Below are positions 1-6,858 of a DNA stretch of 12,985 nt, piece by piece. Positions within the stretch are counted from its first letter, which is position 1; each line of letters opens with the position of its first letter. The notes under the pieces are model-generated. The model worked only from the letters and a program-made list of their open reading frames with translations, did not search any database and was not told the origin of the DNA. Source of the DNA: SZUA-217 sp034658975 (GTDB taxonomy: Bacteria; Actinomycetota; Acidimicrobiia; Spongiisociales; ZC4RG35); NCBI GenBank assembly GCA_034658975.1, contig JAYEGJ010000045.1, forward strand, positions 1 to 12,985, given 5' to 3'. The translations under genes were made by a program, and so were the position numbers.

Positions 1-350
1 GGCTCGTGTCGCGTAGTCACACCCTCCGAACCTCGACTGCGTCGACGTCGGCTCTCACCAACCTGGGAGGTGAGCTTCTGCGTCGGGCCCTCCAGGTGGC
101 CGACGGCGACCCGGTCACGCTGATTGGCATGTCGGTTTCGAACCTGACCACCGACACGGCGGTCCAGATGGAGCTCGACATCGACGAGGGTGACGTGCTC
201 AGGACCGGCAGCGCCGCGGATACGAAGAGACGAATGCTCGACAAACAGGTGGACGCGCTGCGGGAGAGATTCGGAAAGGATCTGCTTCGCTACGGCACCA
301 GCGGCCGAGGGATCGACGATGACTTTAGGAGGCTGGCCGAGAAGCCCTGA
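1..350 (+). CDS. dinB: DNA polymerase IV, C-terminal fragment (5' end outside window)
   Basis: This is the C-terminal end of a Y-family translesion polymerase; the reading frame (first full codon at base 3) is open to the window edge. About 116 residues are visible, covering the little-finger domain that grips DNA next to the lesion. Recognisable family features are the SRSHTL segment early in the domain, the VTLIGMSVSNL strand (family form 'R-L-L-G-V-x-x-x-x-L'), and the closing helix DALRERFGKDLLRYG, which resembles the 'IRxRFG' helix that ends many DinB proteins. The catalytic palm residues lie upstream and cannot be checked. The GTG at base 6 is internal, not a start. The gene ends 3 bp from the stop of the convergent acyltransferase gene. 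The known family role is error-prone bypass synthesis. Identity is fairly sure from the C-terminal pattern alone. Confidence 0.85.
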   Translation, partial: LVSRSHTLRTSTASTSALTNLGGELLRRALQVADGDPVTLIGMSVSNLTTDTAVQMELDIDEGDVLRTGSAADTKRRMLDKQVDALRERFGKDLLRYGTSGRGIDDDFRRLAEKP

Positions 351-353
351 CCG

Positions 354-917
354 TCAACGGTCCTCTTCCTTGAGGCGAACAGGCCCTTTCCCTTCGGGCT
401 TGATCCCGTTCTTGTCGTCATAGAACTCCCGGGGCACGTCCATGAACGCGCCGGTGTCTCCCGTGTAGCGGATCTTCGGACCGATGGTCAGAACCTTGTT
501 CTTCCCGTCAACGCCGGCGAACACGACCGGGACTCCCGTCCCTTCCGCGATCTTGACGAAGCCGGACTTCCAGTAGGGAGCGGGCTTTCGGGTTCCTTCG
601 GGTGCCATAACGAGGATCATCCTGTCGCTTGCATCGAACGCCTCGCGAACCTGCCCGACGATGCCGCCCGGCTTGTCCCGATCGACGGGAATCCCTCCGA
701 AGAATCTGAAGAAGTAGCCGAAAGGCCAACGAAACAGGGTGTGTTTGCCGATGAACTTGGCCTTGAACTTCCAATTGTGGAGGGCGGCGAGGAAGAGCAC
801 GAAGTCCCAGTTGGTGGTGTGTGGAGCACCGACGGCGATCAGCTTCGCGTCATCGGGAAATTCACCGGCGAAGGACCAGCCGCGGAGCTTGAACCACATG
901 TAAGAGAGCCATTTCAC
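354..917 (-). CDS. PlsC-like acyltransferase, soluble short form
   Basis: The 187-residue protein belongs to the lysophospholipid acyltransferase (PlsC/LPLAT) superfamily. The catalytic HX4D motif is present as HTTNWD (His33, Asp38), and the acceptor-binding EGTR motif as APEGTRK (Glu107 to Arg110). Between them, LFRWPFGYFFRFFGGIPVDR matches the conserved middle block. No clear membrane helix is seen, so this resembles the short bacterial subgroup lacking the N-terminal anchor of true PlsC. It probably transfers an acyl chain from acyl-CoA or acyl-ACP to a lyso-lipid at the inner membrane face, but the acceptor is unknown. The GTG start is supported by a GGGAG ribosome site (927-931) 9 nt upstream; the next in-frame ATG (899) would only remove six residues. 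It is the last gene of the minus-strand run, 39 bp after the repeat membrane protein. Family is sure, substrate is not. Confidence 0.82.
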   Translation of the reverse strand: MKWLSYMWFKLRGWSFAGEFPDDAKLIAVGAPHTTNWDFVLFLAALHNWKFKAKFIGKHTLFRWPFGYFFRFFGGIPVDRDKPGGIVGQVREAFDASDRMILVMAPEGTRKPAPYWKSGFVKIAEGTGVPVVFAGVDGKNKVLTIGPKIRYTGDTGAFMDVPREFYDDKNGIKPEGKGPVRLKEEDR

Positions 918-956
918 CTGGCGATGCTCCCAGATCCGGAGGGGAAAACCCGAATC

Positions 957-2564
957 TCAGCCTCGGGCCGGCGCCACCCGGTAGCCGGTGTCGTCGACCC
1001 ACACGATGGATGAGATGTTGTCGATATCTTCGACGATCGCCTGAGCCATGTCGTCGGTAATCACACCGGCCTCATCTCCCCGGTAAATGACCCGAAGTCG
1101 GGCTTCGTCCGGGAATACCGTGGCGATCATCCCTGGGTGCGAGCAGATGATCGTCACGTCGAACGGCGTGAGGACCTCCGGTGATTCGATGAGGTCCCGA
1201 TCACCGGCGCTGTTGCGGAGCAGGTGCCAGGTCGCCAATCCGGAAAACACGAACAGCGATGCCTGCACGGCCAGCGTGTCTGAGGATTCGCCGCTGATCA
1301 AAAGCTGGAACAGCACGAAGAGTGTCCCGATGAGCGCGCTCGCAGAGACCAGGCCTGTGACGACGGCGAACCCGACGAGATATAGCCGGCGGGGTGTGGT
1401 TCCGGCCTCCAGTTCGCGGGGAACGCCCTGGGCCTGTGACCAGAATCGGCCCCAAACCAATAGGCCGACCACCAGGATGGCGGTGGCGCTGATCACAAAT
1501 GGGGCGGGGTCGTTGATGAAGTCGGCCGGGGCAAACGCGATCGTGGCCAGCCCGGTGGCGGCGCCGATGGCGGCGGAGAGGCCAATGGCGGCCATGGCGT
1601 ATCCGTACATCTGGATCGGGGCCGTTCGCTCGTCGCCCATTCGCCGGCCGTGGTGGGCCCAGACAAAGGCTGCCACCGTCCCGGTTCCGATGATGCCGGG
1701 AAGCGCGGCGAAATGGGTGGCTGCCGAATCCGTTTCCGAGAAGAGGAACAGGGCTGTCAATACCGCGATCGATGTCGCCGAACCGATGGCCACGCCCAGT
1801 CCCAGGACCGATGTGATGACCAGCCAGGTCTTTCTGGCCAGGCTGGGCTCATCACTCCACGACGTCCACCAGCGATATGCCCAGATGGGTGCACCGACGA
1901 TGAGGAATGCCAGCCAGATCCCCACATCGGCGCTGGAACTCGTCGCGGCCAGGCTTCCGTAGATCTGATCCAGGACCCAATAGATCAAGCCTGCCAATCC
2001 GATCGAGGTGGTGATCAGCCCAATCGCCGATCCGATGATTCGGTAGAGCTCGGCGCCGTCGGTCGGTGGAGGGGATCGCCTGACAGCGACCTCATGCAGG
2101 AGGATCACCCCGGCGAAGACAATGGCGTTTATCCAGGCAGGAGAATCGCCATCACCGACAAGGAAGTTGATGACGCTGAATGCGGCAATAGCGAATCCGG
2201 TCATGAAGACCACTTCGATGATGGCGAGATACACCACCCAGCCGGCTTCTCCCGGGGAGGCCCTCCTCCGCTCTGCCTGCCGTCTCCACAGAACCCAGGC
2301 GACAGGTCCGGCCACGACGAGGCCGGCGAGGGCAGTGGCCACCTGTGTCTCGACGTCGGAGATGAAAGAGTCGCCAGGGAAGGCCGCTTCGGCGAGTTCG
2401 GCGAGCGAGAAGGCGGCCGTTCCAACGGCCAATGCCAGAAGGAGGTAGGCCACGATGTCGCCACTCGGGGCGCTCGTCTCGCGTTTGGCCATGACGCGGC
2501 GAACTGCCGCAATGATCCCGACGGTGATGCCACCGAGTATCAGCAATCCAACGATGCCGCCCAT
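957..2564 (-). CDS. Multi-pass membrane protein with six internal repeats (DUF5671-like)
   Basis: This 535-residue integral membrane protein has no assigned function. After an N-terminal helix (about 3-20) come six similar modules, near residues 36-96, 108-163, 173-236, 245-308, 318-377 and 392-451. Each begins with an aromatic residue and two long hydrophobic stretches, then a polar loop, then a third hydrophobic stretch ending in Trp or His plus basic residues (for example WVLWRRQ, YRWWTSW, FVWAHHGRR, WHLLRN). The pattern resembles the DUF5671 family; that name is from memory of the family style and unconfirmed. A soluble tail (about 452-535), rich in Asp and Ile, follows. The ATG at 2564 overlaps the upstream TAA by one base (TAATG) and has a strong GGGAGGGAG site, so longer starts in the upstream gene are unlikely. 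Translation is probably coupled to the anchored NTF2-like protein, suggesting the two act together. Confidence 0.8.
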   Translation of the reverse strand: MGGIVGLLILGGITVGIIAAVRRVMAKRETSAPSGDIVAYLLLALAVGTAAFSLAELAEAAFPGDSFISDVETQVATALAGLVVAGPVAWVLWRRQAERRRASPGEAGWVVYLAIIEVVFMTGFAIAAFSVINFLVGDGDSPAWINAIVFAGVILLHEVAVRRSPPPTDGAELYRIIGSAIGLITTSIGLAGLIYWVLDQIYGSLAATSSSADVGIWLAFLIVGAPIWAYRWWTSWSDEPSLARKTWLVITSVLGLGVAIGSATSIAVLTALFLFSETDSAATHFAALPGIIGTGTVAAFVWAHHGRRMGDERTAPIQMYGYAMAAIGLSAAIGAATGLATIAFAPADFINDPAPFVISATAILVVGLLVWGRFWSQAQGVPRELEAGTTPRRLYLVGFAVVTGLVSASALIGTLFVLFQLLISGESSDTLAVQASLFVFSGLATWHLLRNSAGDRDLIESPEVLTPFDVTIICSHPGMIATVFPDEARLRVIYRGDEAGVITDDMAQAIVEDIDNISSIVWVDDTGYRVAPARG

Positions 2565-3028
2565 TAGAAGTCTCCCTCCCGGCATGACCAGACAAAGTAA
2601 GGCCACGCCTCTTCAGTGATTAGCCAGGAGCCTGTTCGATCCGTGAGGATGAAAGTCTCCCACTGGGTCCAGCCGTTCCCGAAGGGCCCGGTCGATCCGA
2701 ATTGCATCCGAACCGGGACCAGAGTCGTATCGTTGCCGACCTTCTCGATGTTCTCGGTGTCGAACACAGCAGTGAATGGTTCCCCCCTGTTGACACTGGT
2801 GGCCAGGTCGGCAGGTGAGCACCCTTCGTATTCTTCGGGATCGAGCAGCTCGAACGCCGCGTCGTAGTCGGAGTCGCCTATGGCTTGGAGATAGGCCTGA
2901 ACAGTTCCCTCCGGAGTATTCGGATCGAGTTGGACCGGTTCACGGTTGAGAGCGATGGCGACCAGCGCTACTACGGCGATTCCTAGAACTGCCGGCCAGA
3001 TCCAACGATTCTGCTTCCCCACAGTCAT
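2564..3028 (-). CDS. Membrane-anchored NTF2-like protein of unknown function
   Basis: The 154-residue protein has a short basic N-terminus (MTVGKQNR), one hydrophobic segment (about residues 9-27) without a lipobox cysteine, then a domain predicted to lie outside the cytoplasm. The stretch around residues 39-62 (TPEGTVQAYLQAIGDSDYDAAFELL) is typical of the first helix of NTF2-like/DUF4878 folds, which often bind ligands or act as partner domains; this is inference from pattern. There are only two cysteines (Cys70 and Cys149), which could form a disulfide outside the membrane. An AGGGGTG ribosome site precedes the ATG. The stop overlaps the start of the repeat membrane protein (TAATG), so the two are very likely co-translated. 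The gene lies 35 bp after the MBL/rhodanese gene. No catalytic motif is seen. Confidence 0.75.
   Translation of the reverse strand: MTVGKQNRWIWPAVLGIAVVALVAIALNREPVQLDPNTPEGTVQAYLQAIGDSDYDAAFELLDPEEYEGCSPADLATSVNRGEPFTAVFDTENIEKVGNDTTLVPVRMQFGSTGPFGNGWTQWETFILTDRTGSWLITEEAWPYFVWSCREGDF
2572..2580 (-). promoter_or_regulatory. Shine-Dalgarno site deciding the start of the repeat membrane protein
   Basis: Read on the minus strand, GGGAGGGAG lies 7 nt before the ATG at 2564, inside the 3' end of the upstream gene. It favours that ATG over an in-frame start near 2606, which would overlap the upstream gene by about 40 bases. Confidence 0.7.
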
Positions 3029-3063
3029 CTTGTCACCCCTAAGGCGAGAGGTATGACTCGTCT

Positions 3064-4392
3064 CTAGTGGTTGGACAATCTACTGAGGACGTCGGTTACT
3101 CCATATTCGGCTAGAACCACAGGCTCGAAGCCTCGCTGCTCGAGTGTCGTAGCGACGATGCTGGCTCGATAACCGGTCTCGCACGCAACCCACACCGGTC
3201 GTGTGGGATCCAGAACCCCGGGGGTGGAGGCCACCACGTCGGGGACGTAGACCCTGGTGGAATCGTCGATGATGCCTAGGTCCCACTCGTTGGGCGCCCT
3301 AACGTCGAGGATCTGGGCACCATCGCTCACGGCCCCCTTGAATTCATCGACCGAGGCAAGCCGATAGGTCACCAGTTCCTCGGCGACGTCGCTCAGATCG
3401 GTTACGACTCCTCTGACATCATCGAATCCAATCCGGGCCAATTGCCGCACCGCCTCGGTGGTGTCCTGACCCGGGTTTGCCACCAGGTAGAGGGGGGCGT
3501 TGTGGGCAACGACCCACCCCACCCATACGCCGAAGTCGTTGCGCTCCTCGATAGCAAGAGAACCGGGCAGATGACCTGCGGCGACATCAACCTTGGGGCG
3601 CATGTCGATGACGTCGACACCCGCCTCGAGGTCTGTGGCCGAAATCATCGGTGGCTTCAGCGCCGGCATCGGGAGTGCTCCGGTCACATTCGTCGGCCCC
3701 ATGTACCGGTAGTAGGCGGGATAGGGGACGAGTCCGCTCAAGGCCTGCGTGACGAAGGAGTCCTCGTCGTCATGTGACAGCACGGGATTGCTCACTCGCT
3801 CCGTGCCGATGGTGGAGGTGATCTCGCCTGTTCCTGAAGCAGTGCAGAAACTCCCTGCGCCGTGTGTTGGGTAGAGGCCCACCGCGTCGGGCAAAGCCGC
3901 CAGGCGGGAGACCGATCGATACTGAAGACGAGCGAGGGTGTCGGCGCGCTCCATGCCGAGGAGGTCGGACCGTCCCGCGGAGCCGACGAGGAGGCTGCCA
4001 CCGGAGAAGACGGCAACCGGGATCCCGTCGACAACGATGAGATAGGAAGTGTGCTCAGGAGTGTGGCCCGGTGTGTGGATCGGTCTCACCACGAAGCTGC
4101 CCGCATCGAGATCCTCGGAGTGATAGGCCGGACGGTGGCGGAATGCCGGAGCTGCGCCGGCCGGGAGAACTACCTCCCCACCTGCTGCCTTCGCCAGGTA
4201 CCTGCCCCCTGACACGTAATCGTTGTGGAGATGTGTCTCGAGAACGAAACGGAGGTCGGATCCGGACTCGTTGAGCACCGCTTCGAAACGGTCGATGTCG
4301 CGCTGGGGGTCGACGACGACGGCCTGGCCTTCGTAGGAGAGGACATATGTCGAGTCGCCAAGGCCGGAGGTTTGGACTACTCGAATGTCCAT
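3064..4392 (-). CDS. MBL-fold protein with two C-terminal rhodanese domains (persulfide dioxygenase-like)
   Basis: The 442-residue cytoplasmic protein has three domains. Residues 1-230 are a metallo-beta-lactamase fold with THLHNDYVSGG (His54, His56, Asp58), HTPGHTPEH (His110) and YPTHGAGSFC (His177). Residues about 250-340 are a first rhodanese domain with no cysteine in its active loop (Asn306 near the expected site), so probably inactive. Residues about 345-440 are a second rhodanese with VACETGYRAS (Cys404), expected to carry persulfide. The layout matches ETHE1/PDO-type fusions that oxidise glutathione or other thiol persulfides to sulfite. The Asp of the usual TGD motif, a metal ligand in ETHE1, is replaced by Gly (FSGGSLLVG, Gly132); I recall this as common in actinobacterial relatives. 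Its ATG follows the small rhodanese stop by one base (TGAAATG), implying coupled synthesis. Domain calls are sure; the reaction is inferred. Confidence 0.85.
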   Translation of the reverse strand: MDIRVVQTSGLGDSTYVLSYEGQAVVVDPQRDIDRFEAVLNESGSDLRFVLETHLHNDYVSGGRYLAKAAGGEVVLPAGAAPAFRHRPAYHSEDLDAGSFVVRPIHTPGHTPEHTSYLIVVDGIPVAVFSGGSLLVGSAGRSDLLGMERADTLARLQYRSVSRLAALPDAVGLYPTHGAGSFCTASGTGEITSTIGTERVSNPVLSHDDEDSFVTQALSGLVPYPAYYRYMGPTNVTGALPMPALKPPMISATDLEAGVDVIDMRPKVDVAAGHLPGSLAIEERNDFGVWVGWVVAHNAPLYLVANPGQDTTEAVRQLARIGFDDVRGVVTDLSDVAEELVTYRLASVDEFKGAVSDGAQILDVRAPNEWDLGIIDDSTRVYVPDVVASTPGVLDPTRPVWVACETGYRASIVATTLEQRGFEPVVLAEYGVTDVLSRLSNH

Positions 4393-4393
4393 T

Positions 4394-4693
4394 TCAGCGT
4401 TGCATTCCGAGGGCCTTCAGGCCCCCTGCCAGATTCGCCACCTTGTTGAATCCGTTGTGTGACAGGAAGGCAGCCACCTGACCCGATCGATCCCCCGAAC
4501 GGCATACGCACAGAACGGCAGTGTCCTTGTCGAAGTCGCCGATTCGAGCAGGGATCTCGCGCATGCTGACCAGCTCCGAGTCGGGAAGGGTGCCGAGCTT
4601 CCACTCACGCGGTTCCCGCACGTCGAGGATGAGGGCGGTGTTCTCCTCTGCCCACTTCTGCCAGTCCCGCGCCGGAACAATGTCGTAATTCAT
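4394..4693 (-). CDS. Single-domain rhodanese (sulfurtransferase)
   Basis: This 99-residue protein is one rhodanese domain. It has the DVREPREW motif (residues 24-31) and the active loop CRSGDRS, with Cys64 as the persulfide-forming residue; Cys62 lies just before it. The closing block NLAGGLKALG is typical of the family. The ATG at 4693 is chosen because GAGGAGG lies just before it and the protein then starts at the usual point; a GTG 27 bases upstream (4720) would add nine residues and cannot be excluded. The next gene starts one base after its stop, so this protein probably passes sulfur to, or takes it from, the MBL/rhodanese fusion. It is the first gene of the minus-strand run and is divergent from purN. 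Known family role: transfer of sulfane sulfur to thiols or cyanide. Physiological partner unknown. Confidence 0.85.
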   Translation of the reverse strand: MNYDIVPARDWQKWAEENTALILDVREPREWKLGTLPDSELVSMREIPARIGDFDKDTAVLCVCRSGDRSGQVAAFLSHNGFNKVANLAGGLKALGMQR

Positions 4694-4731
4694 GGTCCTC
4701 CTCACCGCCGATTCAACCACGGGTCAGGAGA

Positions 4732-4759
4732 TTGTGAGAGGACGGTGCTCTCCTACACT
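4732..4759 (+). promoter_or_regulatory. Putative sigma70-type promoter of purN-purH-folD
   Basis: TTGTGA (4732-4737) and TACACT (4754-4759) are separated by 16 bp, each matching four of six consensus bases. Transcription would start near 4766, giving a leader of about 23 nt that contains the GGAGGG ribosome site. An in-frame stop (TGA, 4735-4737) bounds the purN frame upstream. This is pattern-based only. Confidence 0.4.
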
Positions 4760-4778
4760 GCGCGTGGACCGGAGTTTC

Positions 4779-4784
4779 GGAGGG
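4779..4784 (+). promoter_or_regulatory. Shine-Dalgarno site supporting an ATC start for purN
   Basis: GGAGGG sits 4 nt before ATC (4789-4791) and 19 nt before TTG (4804-4806). Only the ATC is at normal spacing. No ATG or GTG exists in this frame between the upstream stop (4735) and the TTG. Confidence 0.6.
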
Positions 4785-4788
4785 AAAG

Positions 4789-5379
4789 ATCGACATCGCA
4801 GTATTGGCGTCCGGGTCGGGCACCAACCTCCAGAAACTGATAGAGGCTCCGGACCTGCTTGCTCGAATCGGTCTCGTCGTTTCCGACAAGCCGGGCGCAC
4901 TGGCCCTGGAACGAGCCGGGTCGGCGGGGATCCGCACCGAGGTGGTCGAGTGGTCTGATTACGACGATCGAGAATCGTTCTCGATGGCCATAGCCGACGC
5001 GATCGAGCAGTCGGGATGCAAGGGCGTGGTCCTTGCCGGGTTCATGCGGATCCTCTCACCGTCCTTCATCGACCGGTTTCCCAACCGAATCCTCAACATC
5101 CACCCTTCCCTGCTTCCCGCCTTTCCCGGCGCATATGCGGTCGAAGAAGCCCTCGATCATGGCGCGAAGGTCACTGGAGTGACCGTCCATTTCGTCGATG
5201 AGCAGATCGATCACGGTCCGATCATCGCCCAGAGGGTCGTGCCGGTGATGGACGACGACACCGCCGAGACCCTCCATGCCCGAATCCAGGTTGAGGAGCA
5301 TCGGCTCTTTCCAGAGGTGGTCCGTGCCTTCACCGCCGGCGAGCTGATCGTCGAAGGCAGGAAGGTGATCTGGCAATGA
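4789..5379 (+). CDS. purN: Phosphoribosylglycinamide formyltransferase 1 (GART), probable ATC start
   Basis: PurN transfers the formyl group of 10-formyl-THF to GAR, the third step of IMP synthesis, in the cytoplasm. The protein shows the N-terminal ASGSGTNLQ loop that binds GAR phosphate, AGFMRIL, the catalytic NIHPSLLP (Asn103, His105), and HFVDEQIDHGPII with Asp141; numbering is from the ATC start. Length is 196 residues, normal for the family. The ATC start restores the first beta strand (M-DIAVLASGSG) and is preceded by GGAGGG at 4 nt. The only common alternative, TTG at 4804, would remove that strand and has no ribosome site at proper distance. The stop overlaps the purH ATG (ATGA), giving translational coupling. 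A sequence error (ATG or GTG read as ATC) is the main alternative. Function is very sure. Confidence 0.93.
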   Translation: MDIAVLASGSGTNLQKLIEAPDLLARIGLVVSDKPGALALERAGSAGIRTEVVEWSDYDDRESFSMAIADAIEQSGCKGVVLAGFMRILSPSFIDRFPNRILNIHPSLLPAFPGAYAVEEALDHGAKVTGVTVHFVDEQIDHGPIIAQRVVPVMDDDTAETLHARIQVEEHRLFPEVVRAFTAGELIVEGRKVIWQ

Positions 5380-6857
5380 GGGCCCTCGTGAGCGTCTACG
5401 ACAAAACCGGGCTGGTGCCATTTGTACAGCGGCTGGTGGCCGCGGGAGTCGAAATAGTCTCATCCGGTGGAACGGCGACAGCGTTGGAGGAGGCCGGGAT
5501 CGGCGTGATCAGGGTTGCCGACGTAACGGGTGCCCCCGAGATTCTGGGCGGCCGGGTCAAGACGCTTCACCCCAAGATCCATGGCGGGATCCTGGCGAGG
5601 GACTCCCGGGACGATGCCGAACTTTCCGACAACGGCATCGAGCGCTTCGACCTCGTCGTGAGCAACCTCTATCCGTTCAGGGAGACGATTGGGTCGCCGG
5701 GAGCTACCGAGACGGACATCATCGAGAAGATCGATATCGGTGGACCTGCGATGGTGCGGGCCGCAGCCAAGAACCATCATCATGTTGGTGTCGTCGTATC
5801 TCCCGACCAGTACGACGAGGTTGCCACCGCCGTCGAATCCGGGGAACTGTCTGACGACCTGCGCAGGAGGCTGGCCGCAGAGGCCTTCTTCCACACCGCC
5901 AGCTACGACGCCGCAATTGTCGGCTGGATCGGTGACGACCGGATAATCCCCCTCCGACACGTGAGTGAGCTTCGCTACGGTGAGAATCCGCAACAGTCGG
6001 CTGCTCTCTTTCGAGAAGACGGTGCGTGGCCGTGGTGGGCAGCGGCAACCCAGCATCAGGGCAAGGAGATGTCGTTCAACAACTACGCCGACGCAGAAGC
6101 GGCATGGCGTCTGGCTGCCGACCTGGGACCGGGCTCCGTGGTCATCGTCAAGCACACCAACGCCTGCGGGGCTGCAATCGCCGATCGGGTTGCCGATGCC
6201 TTCGAGGCGGCATGGGAGTGTGACCCGCTCTCGGCTTTCGGCAGCGTGATCGCCATCAACGGAGTACTCGACCTGGGGACCGCTGAGGCGCTTGCTTCAA
6301 GATTCGTCGAGGTCTTGGTCGCAGTCGATGTGACTGACGAGGCCAGGGAGGCCCTGGCCTCGAAGAAGAACCTCCGGGTGATCACGGCGCCCCTGCCGGG
6401 CTCTGATGGCCATGAGATGCGAACGGTTGACGGTGGGCTCCTCGTCCAGGATCGCGACACCGGCGCCGATGAAGGCTGGAAGATCGTGTCGGAGCGGGTT
6501 CCCTCTGCCGGGGAGGAGGCCGCCCTCCGATTTGCCTGGACCGTTGTCTCACATACCAAGTCCAACGCCGTTGTTGTCGCCAGCGGCCTGCGCGCAGAGG
6601 GAGTAGGTGCCGGTGATCAGTCGCGGGTCGGCGCGGCCGAGCGGGCATTGGTTCGAGCGGGAGATCGCTCCAAGGGAGCGGTGGCAGCCTCCGATGCCTT
6701 CTTCCCGTTTCGCGACGGGCTCGATGTTCTTGCCGAGGCCGGCGTCACCGCGGTGGTCGAGCCGGGTGGATCCCGGAATGACCAGGAAATCATCGACGCG
6801 GCCAACGAGCAGGGGCTTGCGCTTATCTTCACCGGAACACGGCACTTCAAACATTGA
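5376..6857 (+). CDS. purH: Bifunctional AICAR transformylase / IMP cyclohydrolase
   Basis: PurH performs the last two steps of IMP synthesis: formylation of AICAR with 10-formyl-THF, then ring closure to IMP. The N-terminal MGS-like cyclohydrolase domain (about 1-190) shows SVYDKTGL, SSGGTATALEEAGI, GGRVKTLHPKIHGGILAR and AAKNHHHV. The C-terminal transformylase domain carries the KHTNACG motif (Lys259, His260), GGLLVQDRD, GAGDQSRV, SDAFFPFRDG and the closing FTGTRHFKH. At 493 residues it is slightly shorter than the common 510-530, with no missing block noticed. The start overlaps the purN stop (ATGA), with GGTGA 8 nt upstream. The stop is followed one base later by the folD ATG (TGACATG). 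Its substrate 10-formyl-THF is the product of the next gene. Function is very sure. Confidence 0.96.
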   Translation: MRALVSVYDKTGLVPFVQRLVAAGVEIVSSGGTATALEEAGIGVIRVADVTGAPEILGGRVKTLHPKIHGGILARDSRDDAELSDNGIERFDLVVSNLYPFRETIGSPGATETDIIEKIDIGGPAMVRAAAKNHHHVGVVVSPDQYDEVATAVESGELSDDLRRRLAAEAFFHTASYDAAIVGWIGDDRIIPLRHVSELRYGENPQQSAALFREDGAWPWWAAATQHQGKEMSFNNYADAEAAWRLAADLGPGSVVIVKHTNACGAAIADRVADAFEAAWECDPLSAFGSVIAINGVLDLGTAEALASRFVEVLVAVDVTDEAREALASKKNLRVITAPLPGSDGHEMRTVDGGLLVQDRDTGADEGWKIVSERVPSAGEEAALRFAWTVVSHTKSNAVVVASGLRAEGVGAGDQSRVGAAERALVRAGDRSKGAVAASDAFFPFRDGLDVLAEAGVTAVVEPGGSRNDQEIIDAANEQGLALIFTGTRHFKH

Positions 6858-6858
6858 C

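Noticed and set aside
1087..2567. Long plus-strand open frames (291 and 305 codons) opposite the repeat membrane protein
   Set aside because: They are antisense shadows of a GC-rich gene; their translations are rich in Arg, Ser, Pro and Gly with no domain pattern, while the minus strand gives well-formed membrane helices and a coupled start.
4726..4754. Inverted repeat AGGAGA...TCTCCT over the purN promoter as an operator
   Set aside because: Only 6-bp arms separated by 17 bp; this can easily occur by chance and matches no operator I recognise.
5460..6155. 231-codon minus-strand open frame
   Set aside because: It lies entirely inside purH, whose family motifs are unmistakable; the antisense translation has no recognisable fold.
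6607..6858. Upstream extension of folD
   Set aside because: It overlaps the C-terminal region of purH, does not resemble FolD, and ATG 6859 gives the normal FolD N-terminus and length.
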